From contig NZ_BCRG01000005.1 of the NCBI RefSeq assembly GCF_001552475.1, forward strand, positions 62,001 through 126,000: a stretch of 64,000 nt of DNA. Reading direction: 5' to 3'. This document shows, piece after piece, positions 18,615 to 28,388 of the stretch. A program made the position numbers and the translations under genes. The notes beneath the pieces were generated by a model. That model did no database searches. It was not told the DNA's origin and worked only from the letters and a program-made list of their open reading frames with translations. Positions within the stretch are counted from its first letter, which is position 1. Every line of letters starts with the position of its first letter. The DNA is from Microbacterium oleivorans NBRC 103075 (lineage in GTDB: Bacteria > Actinomycetota > Actinomycetes > Actinomycetales > Microbacteriaceae).

Positions 18615-18762
18615 GTCCGTCCGTGCTGCCTCCCATCCGGACTAGCGACTTGCGTCGCATCACCGTCGGTTCCGGAATTCCACCGGGTCAGCAGGACCAG
18701 AGGTCCCGCTCGCGGACTGTCACCGCCGGTTCGGATTCTCACCGACCCCGGAGCACGTTTCT
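18615..18762 (-). ncRNA. FMN riboswitch (RFN element) controlling ribDEBAH
   Basis: Read on the minus strand, the leader carries the conserved RFN blocks in order: GGGGTCGGTGAGAATCC, ACCGGCGGTGACAGTCCGC, GGTGGAATTCCGGAACCGA, CGGTGATG and AGTCCGGATGGGAGGCAGCA. These build the junction that binds FMN. A GC-rich stem region (GCGCGAGCCCGCGC) lies between the aptamer and ribD and may be the expression platform, but I see no clear U-tract terminator, so control by start-site masking is as likely as attenuation. Confidence 0.96.
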
Positions 18763-18828
18763 TGCTCTTGCAGTGTAATCAACCGTCTTGCGCCCGATTC
18801 ATTCCCTGTCTTCTCTTGACATCCGGCG

Positions 18829-19788
18829 TCACTCGGCGAGGGACCGGGCGGTCGCCTCGTCGACGACCAGCTCGGTGACGAGCCGCGCCGCGAGTGCTCC
18901 GCGCAGACTGTCGCGCTTGTCGACGCCCGACACGACGCACACCCGGCTCGGGACGCGGCGGAGCACGTCGAACCGAGGGCCCGTCGCCCGGTCGTTCAGC
19001 TCGATGCCTCGGGTCGAGCCGTCAAGCCGGTAGAAGACGGTGGCGACGTCGCCGACGACCCCCTCCTGGTCGAGTGCTGCGAGTTCCTCGGGCTCGAGGT
19101 AACCGCCGGAGTACACGTGGCTCGGCACCCGGGAGTCCGCCGCGCCCACGCTGAAGACGACGAGGTCCATCGCGGCGTGCATGTCGAGGATGCGGGTCGT
19201 GCTGCGCTCCCGCCACATGGCGTGCTTCGTACGCGGATCGTCGAAGAACGCCGGCACGGGAAACTGCTGCGCGCTGCCGCCATAGGCGACGGCGAACCGG
19301 CTGAGGATGTCGCTGGCGTAGAGGAGTCCGGTCGTCCGGGTGTTCCCCGAGCCGTTGAGCTGCACGAACGTCGTCCCGTGCACCGCCTTCGGGACAAGGC
19401 GACGACTGACGGCAGCGGTGGTCGACCCCCAGGCGATGCCGACCGTGGCATCGGGCACCACGAGGTCGCCCAGCAAATGAGCGGCAGCGGTCGCCACGCG
19501 CTCGAGCCGCTCGACGTCGCTCGCATCGTCGGGCACCGGGACGACGTGCGCCGTGATGCCGTACCGGTCGGCCAGGTTCTGCTCGAGCAGCTGAGGTGCG
19601 GCGAAGGGGGAGCGGATGCGGATGTCGACGATGCCGGTCGCCCGGGCCCGCGAGAGCAGTCGAGACACGGTCGAGCGGGAGGTCCCCAGCTCGCGCGCGA
19701 TCGCCTCCATCGTGCGGTCCTGCACGTAGTACAGGTGCGCCGCGGTGAGCGCGCGACGGATGTCTTCGGGATCGAGTGTGTCTTCCAC
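18829..19788 (-). CDS. SorC/DeoR-type sugar-binding regulator, probable glpDK regulator
   Basis: 319 aa from GTG 19788. The N-terminal 55 residues form an HTH (TMEAIARELGTSRSTVSRLLSRARATGIV). The rest is the sugar-phosphate-binding domain of the SorC family, with GIAWGSTTAAVSRRL and the FSVGAADSRVPS block. SorC proteins bind a phosphorylated sugar as inducer. It is divergent from glpD with 130 bp between, so a role in sensing glycerol 3-phosphate or a related triose phosphate is a reasonable inference. A direct/inverted repeat overlapping its own promoter region is a candidate operator. Confidence 0.85.
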   Translation of the reverse strand: MEDTLDPEDIRRALTAAHLYYVQDRTMEAIARELGTSRSTVSRLLSRARATGIVDIRIRSPFAAPQLLEQNLADRYGITAHVVPVPDDASDVERLERVATAAAHLLGDLVVPDATVGIAWGSTTAAVSRRLVPKAVHGTTFVQLNGSGNTRTTGLLYASDILSRFAVAYGGSAQQFPVPAFFDDPRTKHAMWRERSTTRILDMHAAMDLVVFSVGAADSRVPSHVYSGGYLEPEELAALDQEGVVGDVATVFYRLDGSTRGIELNDRATGPRFDVLRRVPSRVCVVSGVDKRDSLRGALAARLVTELVVDEATARSLAE

Positions 19789-19797
19789 GAAGGACAG

Positions 19798-19813
19798 TGT
19801 GCACGTATGTGCA
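19798..19813. promoter_or_regulatory. Candidate operator between SorC-type regulator and glpD
   Basis: TGTGCACGTATGTGCA contains a direct repeat of TGTGCA and the inverted pair GCAC/GTGC. It lies 10 bp upstream of the regulator start, and a further TGCA pair follows at 19810-19825. The site would suit autoregulation and shared control of glpD. Confidence 0.5.
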
Positions 19814-19918
19814 AGCGAACTGCAATCCCGTCCACGAATGTCATCATTGGTCCCAACAGCCACTCCGGTGGCGGTCTGAGGCGACCGGGTCGACACCCGG
19901 CAGAAGTGGGAGTGTGAC

Positions 19919-21616
19919 GTGGATTCCGAGATCCGACGGACGACGACGGTGCTGCGCGAGCGGCCCCAGGCTGACGTGCTCATCATCGGCGGCGGCATCA
20001 ACGGCGTCGCGACCTTCCGCGACCTGGCCCTGCAGGGGATCGACGTCGCCCTTGTCGAGCGCAACGACTTCCTCTCCGGCGCGTCAGCGGCGTCGAGCCA
20101 CATGATCCACGGCGGCATCCGCTACCTCGAGAACGGCGAGCTCCGCCTCGTCCACGAAGCCGTCACCGAGCGCAACGACCTCCTCACCACGGCGGCCCAC
20201 TACGTCCGGCCCCTCCGGACCACCGTGCCGATCTTCTCGACGTTCTCGGGCCTGCTCTCCGCGCCGCTGCGGATGGTACTCCACCGCAAGACGGCCTCGA
20301 CCGAGCGTGGTGCCCTGCTGATCAAGGTCGGCCTCATCATCTACGACTCGTTCTCCCGCGGTGGCGGCAAGGTTCCCCGCCACACGTTCCACGGTCGCCG
20401 CCGGTCGCTCCGTGCGCTGCCCGACCTGAACCCCGACGTGAAGTACACGGCCACCTACTGGGATGCCTCCCTCCGCGACCCCGAGCGTCTCGGCCTCGAC
20501 CTGGTGCGCGACGGCGTCGCCGTGGGCGGCAGCCGTGCCCGCGCCGCCAACTACGTCTCCGCCGCGGGCGTCCAGGACGGCAAGGTCGTGCTCCGCGACG
20601 AGGTGACCGGTGAGGAGTTCCCGTTTGCGGCATCCGTCGTCCTCAATGCGGCAGGCCCGTGGACCGACCTCGCGAACCGCGCCCTCGGCGACGCCACCCA
20701 CTTCATGGGCGGCACCAAGGGGTCGCACATCGTCCTCGATCACCCCGAGCTGATGCAGGCCACCGGCGGTCGGGAGCTCTTCTTCGAGCACTCCGACGGT
20801 CGCATCGTCCTCATCTACCCGCTCAACGGCCGCGTTCTGGTCGGCACGAGCGACCTCGAGCACGACATGTCCGAGCCGGCCGTCTGCACCGAGGAGGAGG
20901 TCGACTACTTCCTCGACCTCATCGGTCACGTCTTCCCGACGATCCCCGTGGACCGCTCGCAGATCGTCCACCGCTACTCGGGCGTCCGTCCCCTTCCCGG
21001 CCACGGTGACATCGCCGCGGGATTCGTCTCCCGCGACTACCGGATCGAAGAGGCCGTGCTTCCCGGGTCGGACCGCGTCCCGGTGCTGAGCCTCGTCGGC
21101 GGAAAGTGGACGACCTTCCGTGCTGTCGCCGCTCGTCTCACCGACGAGCTGTTGGGACGGATCGGTCGCGACCGCGTCCGCTCGACCAAGGGACTGCCCA
21201 TCGGCGGCGCCGTCGGGTTCCCCCGCACCGACGCCGACCGCGACGAGTGGGTGCACCAGCACCTGTCCGACTTCGGCCTCGAGCGCGGAACCCGGATGCT
21301 GCACCGCTACGGCACGCACGCCCTCGCCGTCGCGGCGTCGATCCGCGAGGACGACGCCGATGCGCCGCTCGCTTCGCTTCCGCGGTTCAGCTCGGGCGAG
21401 TTCCGTCACATCGCCCGCACCGAGTCGATCGTCCACCTCGACGACATCCTCCTCCGCCGCACCAACATCGCTTTCCGCGGTGAGGCGACGGTCGAGGTCA
21501 TCGAAGAAGTGGCAGACGCCATCGCCGATGTGATGGGGTGGGATGCCGCAGCGCGCCGCTTCGAGATCGATCGGGCGCTCGCCGCGGCACATGCCGCCGA
21601 TCCCGTCGCCGTCTGA
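19919..21616 (+). CDS. glpD: Glycerol-3-phosphate dehydrogenase, FAD-dependent
   Basis: 565 aa, GTG start preceded by GTGGGAGTG. It oxidises glycerol 3-phosphate to dihydroxyacetone phosphate and passes electrons to the quinone pool from the membrane surface. The FAD-binding motif [17 protein letters not shown] is at residues 20-36, with [15 protein letters not shown] following. The C-terminal domain is typical in length. It is followed by glpK 62 bp downstream; together they convert glycerol to DHAP. No glycerol facilitator gene is in the window. Confidence 0.96.
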   Translation: MDSEIRRTTTVLRERPQADVLIIGGGINGVATFRDLALQGIDVALVERNDFLSGASAASSHMIHGGIRYLENGELRLVHEAVTERNDLLTTAAHYVRPLRTTVPIFSTFSGLLSAPLRMVLHRKTASTERGALLIKVGLIIYDSFSRGGGKVPRHTFHGRRRSLRALPDLNPDVKYTATYWDASLRDPERLGLDLVRDGVAVGGSRARAANYVSAAGVQDGKVVLRDEVTGEEFPFAASVVLNAAGPWTDLANRALGDATHFMGGTKGSHIVLDHPELMQATGGRELFFEHSDGRIVLIYPLNGRVLVGTSDLEHDMSEPAVCTEEEVDYFLDLIGHVFPTIPVDRSQIVHRYSGVRPLPGHGDIAAGFVSRDYRIEEAVLPGSDRVPVLSLVGGKWTTFRAVAARLTDELLGRIGRDRVRSTKGLPIGGAVGFPRTDADRDEWVHQHLSDFGLERGTRMLHRYGTHALAVAASIREDDADAPLASLPRFSSGEFRHIARTESIVHLDDILLRRTNIAFRGEATVEVIEEVADAIADVMGWDAAARRFEIDRALAAAHAADPVAV

Positions 21617-21678
21617 CGCTGACTCCGGCACTTCCGTCGCCGCGACCTGGCGACGAGCACTCGAAGAGGAGACGAGAC

Positions 21679-23211
21679 GTGGCCGAACACGTGATCGCCA
21701 TCGACCAGGGAACCACCTCGACACGCGCGATCGTGTTCGACGGCGAAGGGGCCCTCATCGCCACCGCGCAGCGGGAGCACGAGCAGATCTTCCCCCGCGC
21801 CGGGCGGGTCGAACACGACCCCGTGGAGATCTGGACGAACACGGAGTGGGTACTCGCTCGCGCCCTCAACCAGGTCGGGCTGTCGGCGGCCGACGTCGCC
21901 GCGATCGGCGTCACCAATCAGCGCGAGACGGCGATCGTGTGGGACCGGCGGACCGGTCGACCCATCCACAACGCCCTCGTCTGGCAGGACACACGGACTC
22001 AGCCCGCGATCGACCGGCTCATCGACGCTCACGGCGTCGACGCGTTCGCCGACGTCACCGGGCTGCCGCTCGCGTCGTATTTCTCGGCCTCCAAGATCGC
22101 GTGGATTCTCGACAACGTCGACGGCGCCCGCGAGGCGGCGAAGACCGGTGATCTGCTCTTCGGCACGCCCGACACCTGGATCGTCTGGAACCTCACGGGC
22201 GGGAGCGACGGCGGCATCCACATCACCGACGTCACCAACGCGAGCCGCACCCTGCTGATGGATCTGAAGACCCTCGACTGGTCGGACGACATGCTGCAGG
22301 TGTGGGACATCCCTCGTGAGATGCTCCCCGAGATCCGCTCGTCCTCGGAGGTCTACGGCGAGGTCGTGCAGCCGCGGGTCGCCCGCGGCATCCGTATCGC
22401 CGGCATCCTCGGCGACCAGCAGGCGGCGACCTTCGGACAGGCGGCGTTCGACGCCGGACAGTCCAAGAACACCTACGGCACCGGCAATTTCCTCCTCGTC
22501 GGCACCGGCACCGAGCTCGTCCGTTCGCAGGCCGGTCTCATCACGACGGTCGCCTACCGCCTGGGGGACGAGCCCGCGCACTACGCGCTCGAAGGGTCGA
22601 TCGCCGTCACGGGCTCGCTCGTACAATGGCTGCGCGACAACCTCGGGATCATCTCGGAGTCCGCCGAGGTCGAGCGTCTCGCCCGGAGCGTCGAGGACAA
22701 CGGCGGCGCCTACTTCGTGCCCGCCTTCTCGGGCCTCTTCGCCCCCTACTGGCGCCCCGATGCCCGCGGCGCGCTGGTCGGCCTCACCCGCTACGTCACG
22801 AAGGCGCACATCGCGCGGGCGGCCCTCGAGGCCACCGCGTTCCAGACGCGCGACGTCATCACGGCCGTCATCTCCGACACCGGCCGTGACCTCGACGAGC
22901 TGCGCGTCGACGGCGGCATGACGCGCAACGACATGCTCATGCAGTTCCAGGCCGACATCCTCGGGATCCCCGTGATCCGCCCCAAGGTGGTCGAGACGAC
23001 CGCGCTCGGAGCCGCCTACGCGGCCGGTCTCGCCGTCGGCGTCTGGTCGGACAAGGACGCCCTCCGCGGCTACTGGCAGGAAGACCGCCGGTTCGAGCCG
23101 CAGATGGACCCCGACGAGCGCGACCGTCGCTGCCGCCTGTGGGCGAAGGCCGTCGAGAAGTCCATGGGCTGGGTCGACGACGACGCACGCGTGCTCGCCG
23201 GCACCGTCTGA
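21679..23211 (+). CDS. glpK: Glycerol kinase
   Basis: 510 aa from GTG 21679, with GAAGAGGAG upstream at good spacing. It phosphorylates glycerol to glycerol 3-phosphate. FGGY-family signatures are clear: [13 protein letters not shown] at the N-terminus, GVTNQRET, the second FGGY motif ([23 protein letters not shown]) and the phosphate-binding VDGGMTRND. Its stop is one base from the stop of the convergent DNA glycosylase gene. Confidence 0.97.
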   Translation: MAEHVIAIDQGTTSTRAIVFDGEGALIATAQREHEQIFPRAGRVEHDPVEIWTNTEWVLARALNQVGLSAADVAAIGVTNQRETAIVWDRRTGRPIHNALVWQDTRTQPAIDRLIDAHGVDAFADVTGLPLASYFSASKIAWILDNVDGAREAAKTGDLLFGTPDTWIVWNLTGGSDGGIHITDVTNASRTLLMDLKTLDWSDDMLQVWDIPREMLPEIRSSSEVYGEVVQPRVARGIRIAGILGDQQAATFGQAAFDAGQSKNTYGTGNFLLVGTGTELVRSQAGLITTVAYRLGDEPAHYALEGSIAVTGSLVQWLRDNLGIISESAEVERLARSVEDNGGAYFVPAFSGLFAPYWRPDARGALVGLTRYVTKAHIARAALEATAFQTRDVITAVISDTGRDLDELRVDGGMTRNDMLMQFQADILGIPVIRPKVVETTALGAAYAAGLAVGVWSDKDALRGYWQEDRRFEPQMDPDERDRRCRLWAKAVEKSMGWVDDDARVLAGTV

Positions 23212-23212
23212 C

Positions 23213-24076
23213 CTACTTCAGCAGGCGCGACAGCCGCCGGTCGGCGAGGATCTTGCCGCCCGTCTGACACGTCGGGCAGTACTCCAGGCTGTTGTCGGCG
23301 AAGAAGACAGATCGCACTTCGTCGCCGCACACGGGACAGATCTCGCCGCGGCGACCGTGCACGGCCATGCCGCGACGTTTCGCGTCCTTGAGGTCGGCGG
23401 GCGGTTTGCCGGACGCCGCGGCCACCGCATCCGTCAGCGTCTGCCGCGTCGCGGCGTAGAGCCGATCGATCTCGGCATCCGTCAGCCCCGCAGCCAAAGC
23501 GTAGGGCGACATCTTCGCGGCGTGCAGAATCTCGTCGGAGTAGGCGTTCCCGATACCGGCGACGATCGACTGATCGCGGAGGACGCCCTTGATCTGCGTG
23601 CGTCGGCCGGCGAGGAGCCCGGCGAGAGTCTCGCGCGTGAACGACTGATCGAGCGGGTCAGGTCCGAGCCGTGCGATGCCGGGGACGTCGGCGGGGGATC
23701 GGGCGGCGTAGTAGGCGAGCGACTTCTTCGAGCCGGCCTCGGTCAGGTCGAACCCCGACCCGTCGTCGAATCCCACTCGGAGGGCGATCGGTGTCCTACC
23801 CGGACGGATGACCGTCGCGGGCAGCTGCTCGTACCAGCGGAGCCAGCCCGCCTTGGCGAGGTGGAAGATCAGGTGGGCCCCGGCATCGGTCTCGAGGTCG
23901 ATGAATTTGCCGTGGCGGAACGCGCCGGTGACCTGTGCGCCGGTGATGGCGTCGATCGGCGGGTCGTACGTCTTGAGGGCAGCGATGTTCGCGACGGACA
24001 CCTTCGTGACGGTCAGTCCGGTCGCGCGCTCGCCGAGGAAGTCGACCAGTCCCTGCACCTCGGGCATCTCAGGCAT
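23213..24076 (-). CDS. Fpg/Nei family DNA glycosylase/AP lyase
   Basis: 287 aa. It removes oxidised bases and nicks the abasic site. The N-terminus is MPEMPEV; in this family the catalytic residue is Pro2 followed by Glu3, and both are present. The helix-two-turn-helix region (GIGNAYSDEIL) is intact, and the C-terminal zinc finger has four cysteines (CPVCGDE...CPTCQ). It could be Fpg- or Nei-like in substrate; the spacing does not decide. CAGGAT then six bases then ATG suggests a leaderless promoter. Confidence 0.9.
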   Translation of the reverse strand: MPEMPEVQGLVDFLGERATGLTVTKVSVANIAALKTYDPPIDAITGAQVTGAFRHGKFIDLETDAGAHLIFHLAKAGWLRWYEQLPATVIRPGRTPIALRVGFDDGSGFDLTEAGSKKSLAYYAARSPADVPGIARLGPDPLDQSFTRETLAGLLAGRRTQIKGVLRDQSIVAGIGNAYSDEILHAAKMSPYALAAGLTDAEIDRLYAATRQTLTDAVAAASGKPPADLKDAKRRGMAVHGRRGEICPVCGDEVRSVFFADNSLEYCPTCQTGGKILADRRLSRLLK

Positions 24077-24119
24077 GGGCTCATCCTGCCATCGGCGGAG
24101 GACTCGGGTCAGGGGGTTG

Positions 24120-24677
24120 TCAGAGGACCGGCCAGGGTTGCGGCGCGCGGTCGTCGGTCGCGAGCACGGCGGCGATCCAGCCGTCGTCCCGGCCGCGCGG
24201 ACCGGAGAGGCCCTGGCGCAGAGTGCCTTCGAAGCGGAAGCCGAGCTTCTGTGCGCCGCGGGCCGACGCGTGGTTGCCGACGATCGCCCGCCACTGTATC
24301 CGCGTCAGCGAGAGCGGCTCGGCGAACCCGAAGTCCACGACCGCGGCCGCCGCCTCGGTGAGGAAGCCGTGGCCTCGAGCGGCGGCATCCAGCCAGAATC
24401 CGATCTCGGCGGCGCCCTGCTTCTCGACCCGGTGCAGTCCGATCATCCCGATCCAGCGGCCCTCGTGGCGAACGCCCCAGGTGAGCTCGCTCTCCTCGTC
24501 CCACCACGTCGCGGCCTTGTCGATGAATTCTTCGGCGTGCGTCCGCTCGTAGGGCGAGGGGAGCGTCGTCCAGCGCGGCACCTCAGAATCCTGCGCCGCC
24601 GCCGTGATGGCATCGACATCAGCCGCCGTGGGCACCGACAGTTCGAGCCGCTCCGTCCGCAGGGTCACCGGTTCCAT
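24120..24677 (-). CDS. GNAT family N-acetyltransferase (RimJ/RimL-like)
   Basis: 185 aa. A single GNAT domain with the layout of RimJ/RimL ribosomal-protein or amino-acid acetyltransferases: TLRTERLELSVPTAADVDAI at the start, WIGMIGLHRVEKQGAAEIGFWLDAAARGHGFLTEA in the middle (acetyl-CoA loop), and NHASARGAQKLGFRFEGTLR near the end. The target is unknown. TAGCGT, six bases, ATG points to a leaderless mRNA. It is divergent from the DUF559-type gene, with two 75-bp inverted-repeat elements in the gap. Confidence 0.85.
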   Translation of the reverse strand: MEPVTLRTERLELSVPTAADVDAITAAAQDSEVPRWTTLPSPYERTHAEEFIDKAATWWDEESELTWGVRHEGRWIGMIGLHRVEKQGAAEIGFWLDAAARGHGFLTEAAAAVVDFGFAEPLSLTRIQWRAIVGNHASARGAQKLGFRFEGTLRQGLSGPRGRDDGWIAAVLATDDRAPQPWPVL

Positions 24678-24689
24678 GCCCTCACGCTA
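24678..24689 (-). promoter_or_regulatory. Leaderless promoter (-10 TAGCGT) for the GNAT gene
   Basis: On the minus strand TAGCGT, GAGGGC, ATG at 24677, the same layout as many other genes of the window. Confidence 0.6.
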
Positions 24690-24700
24690 CCGGCGGTCGT

Positions 24701-24775
24701 GTGCCGTTCTCCGGACATCCCGGGTGACGGAGCGTCAATGCCACCTCCGTGGCTCGGTCTTCCGGAGAACGGGAC
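24701..24775. repeat. 75-bp inverted-repeat element, copy 1
   Basis: Left arm GTGCCGTTCTCCGGA (24701-24715), 45-nt interior, right arm TCCGGAGAACGGGAC (24761-24775), one mismatch between arms. Same arm sequence and same 60-nt arm-to-arm offset as copies 2 and 3. It lies in the 331-bp gap between the GNAT gene and the DUF559-type gene, which otherwise holds only copy 2 and a promoter. Confidence 0.85.
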
Positions 24776-24840
24776 GCGGGTGGGCGACCTGCCCGCCCGG
24801 TGGCCCTCGGTGCAACACGCCAAGCCGGATGGTCCGGCAT

Positions 24841-24915
24841 GTGCCGTTCTCCGGAGGGAACGCACCTCGCAGCCGGAGGTGTCGCTTCCCGCAGCGCTGC
24901 TCCGGAGAACGGTCC
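24841..24915. repeat. 75-bp inverted-repeat element, copy 2
   Basis: Left arm GTGCCGTTCTCCGGA (24841-24855), right arm TCCGGAGAACGGTCC (24901-24915), 45-nt interior of different sequence that contains a small CACCTC/GAGGTG stem. It starts exactly 140 bp after copy 1 and ends 93 bp before the DUF559-type gene. Confidence 0.85.
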
Positions 24916-25008
24916 GCGTTTTCTGCACCTCGCCGATTGCCACTTCGGGATTGGCGTCACCTGTGGAGAGGGCCGGAGGTCGATTGCGCACCGGCCAGGG
25001 TGGGCGGC

Positions 25009-25875
25009 ATGTGGGAGAGCGAACGTCGGGCGTTCCGGCAGCGGGCTGCGGATGTCCTTGCAACCCCGGTAGTGAGCACTGCGCAGCTCCGGGCAGAAGG
25101 GGTGAGCAAGCGCGCGATCGCTGCGGCGATCCGGGAGGGGCGGCTGATTCGTGCGCGCCGGGGCAACTACCTTGCCGCCGGCACCGACCCGGCGCTGGTC
25201 GCCGCCGTCGAGGCAGGAGGAGTGCTGAGTTGCGTGAGCGCGTTGCGGCTGTTGGGAGTCTTCGTGCTCGACGGCGGGGGTCTCCACGTCCTCGTGCCGC
25301 CCCACTCGACTCGGCTGAAGCCCTCCGCCGACGAGCGGATCGTGCGTCACTGGCTCCCGTCGTCGGACGGCCATCTCCCTCGCCGAGCGTGCGCTCACCC
25401 GATCGACACGCTCGCGCACGCGGTGCGCTGCCAGCCTCCGCGGGCCGCTGTGGCCTCGCTGGACAGTTCGCTGCACACAGGGCTGATCCGACCGAGCGAC
25501 GTGACGGAGGTGTTCGCCCTCCTCCCGAAGCGGTTCGCGACGCTGGTGCCACTACTTGATGGCCGGGCGGAGTCCGGGCCGGAAACGCTCGCTCGACTTC
25601 TCATACGCGGCATCACCAGGGATGTCGACCTGCAGGTGCGCATCGATGGGGTGGGCAGGGTCGACCTCCTGGTGAACGGGTGGCTGGTGATCGAATGCGA
25701 CAGCGAGGCTCATCACCTCGGGTCGGAGGCATACCGTTTCGATCGCACCCGAGACCTCGCGTTGGCCGAGCGCGGATACACCGTCCTGCGGCTGACAGCC
25801 GCCGACATCATGTGGCGACCCGAGCGGGTGGCCTCGGCGGTTCGCGGCCTGCTCCGCTCCCGGCGTCGGGTGTGA
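25009..25875 (+). CDS. AbiEi-like winged-helix plus DUF559 (Vsr-like nuclease fold) protein
   Basis: 288 aa. Residues 20-60 look like the AbiEi-type winged helix (STAQLRAEGVSKRAIAAAIR then LIRARRGNYLA). The C-terminal 90 residues are a DUF559/Vsr-like PD-(D/E)xK domain with candidate active residues in ESGPETLARLL, GRVDLLV, IECDSEAHH and RDLALAERGYTVLRL. Such proteins are common in actinobacteria; no function is established, and an antitoxin or nuclease role is only suggested by the folds. CAGGGT lies 7 nt before ATG. The gene is bracketed by 75-bp inverted-repeat elements (two on the left, one on the right), which hints at a mobile or cassette-like unit. A related protein is encoded at 42920-43774. 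Confidence 0.75.
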   Translation: MWESERRAFRQRAADVLATPVVSTAQLRAEGVSKRAIAAAIREGRLIRARRGNYLAAGTDPALVAAVEAGGVLSCVSALRLLGVFVLDGGGLHVLVPPHSTRLKPSADERIVRHWLPSSDGHLPRRACAHPIDTLAHAVRCQPPRAAVASLDSSLHTGLIRPSDVTEVFALLPKRFATLVPLLDGRAESGPETLARLLIRGITRDVDLQVRIDGVGRVDLLVNGWLVIECDSEAHHLGSEAYRFDRTRDLALAERGYTVLRLTAADIMWRPERVASAVRGLLRSRRRV

Positions 25876-25883
25876 GTCCGTCA

Positions 25884-25962
25884 GCGTGCCGTTCTCCGGA
25901 TGGATCCCACCACCCCGGCACCTCGGCTCTGTCACCGACCGTTCATCCGGAGAACGGCACGC
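25884..25962. repeat. 75-bp inverted-repeat element, copy 3 (longest arms)
   Basis: The core arms GTGCCGTTCTCCGGA (25886-25900) and TCCGGAGAACGGCAC (25946-25960) are perfect, and pairing extends to 18 bp (25884-25901 with 25945-25962). The interior is again 45 nt between core arms. It begins 9 bp past the DUF559-type stop and could also act as its terminator. Confidence 0.85.
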
Positions 25963-25976
25963 AACCGGCCCCGTCG

Positions 25977-26014
25977 CCCCGAACGCTCAGCCCTCGGGGC
26001 TGAACCCCGAACGC

Positions 26015-26027
<13 letters not shown>
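25977..26027. repeat. 23-bp tandem duplication spanning a stop codon
   Basis: Positions 25977-25999 and 26005-26027 are identical (23 of 23), period 28. The second copy covers the last codons and the TGA of the SseB-like gene, and the first copy repeats that tail just beyond the stop. Each copy has a CCCCGA/TCGGGG stem and could form a small hairpin. Confidence 0.8.
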
Positions 26028-27479
<1,452 letters not shown>

Positions 27480-27514
27480 GGCGCGAACGGATGCCGCGCC
27501 TCCGCCGCCCGTGC

Positions 27515-28354
27515 TCAGCTGCCGAGCGTGTAGTCCGCCACGACCGGCGCGTGATCGCTCCACCGGGTGTCCCACGACGGCGCGCGGACGACGCGGTAGT
27601 CGGTCGCCCGGGTCGCGAGTTCCGCGGTCGCGAGGTGGTAGTCGATGCGCCAGCCGGTGTCGTTGTCGAACGCTTTGCCGCGGTTGGACCACCACGTGTA
27701 CGGACCGTCGACCTCGCCGGCGAAGCTGCGGCCGACGTCGACCCAGCCGAGGCCAATCCCGCTCTCGCCGTCGATTGTCGCGACCGTCTCACCGTGCGGT
27801 GCGGTGAATCGGTCGAAGTAGGCGCGCTCGCGGGGGAGGAAGCCGGCCTTCTTGACGTTGCCCTTCCAGTTCCGGATGTCGAACTCGCGGTGTCCGACGT
27901 TCAGGTCGCCGGTGATGAGCGCGAGGTCGCCGAGGTGCGGCATCCGCTCTTCCATCGCGTCGAGGAAGGCGTATTTCGCCACCTGCTTCTCGGTGCCGAC
28001 CTCGCCCGTGAAGACGTACGCGCTCACGACGGTGAGGAGCTCGCCATCGACCTCGATGTCGGCCTCGACCCAGCGCCCCTTCGAATCGAGAGCCTCGTCG
28101 CCAAGGTCGACGCGCCACACGTCGAGCGGTTCACGCGCGGCGATCGCGACCCCCGCGCGCCCCTTCGCGAGGGCCTCGTCGTTGACGACGTGCCACCCCG
28201 GCAAGGCTGCGGCGAGATCGGATGCCTCGGCCCGCACCTCCTGCAGAGTCAGGATGTCGACATCGGCGGTTTCGAGCCAGTCGTGCATCCCCTTTCGGGC
28301 GGCGGCGCGGATGCCGTTGACGTTGACGGAGGCGATGCGGAGCGTTCGAGGCAC
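27515..28354 (-). CDS. xthA: Exodeoxyribonuclease III (AP endonuclease)
   Basis: 279 aa from GTG 28354. I chose this start over the ATG at 28384 because TACGCT lies 7 nt before the GTG (leaderless signature) and the protein then begins MPRTLRIASVNVNGIRAA, as in the family. Endonuclease/exonuclease/phosphatase fold with LQEVRAE (metal Glu), GDLNVGHRE and the C-terminal WSDHAPVV. It cuts abasic sites in DNA repair. Confidence 0.93.
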   Translation of the reverse strand: MPRTLRIASVNVNGIRAAARKGMHDWLETADVDILTLQEVRAEASDLAAALPGWHVVNDEALAKGRAGVAIAAREPLDVWRVDLGDEALDSKGRWVEADIEVDGELLTVVSAYVFTGEVGTEKQVAKYAFLDAMEERMPHLGDLALITGDLNVGHREFDIRNWKGNVKKAGFLPRERAYFDRFTAPHGETVATIDGESGIGLGWVDVGRSFAGEVDGPYTWWSNRGKAFDNDTGWRIDYHLATAELATRATDYRVVRAPSWDTRWSDHAPVVADYTLGS

Positions 28355-28388
28355 GCTCTCCAGCGTATCGACGGCCGCCGACATCGAG

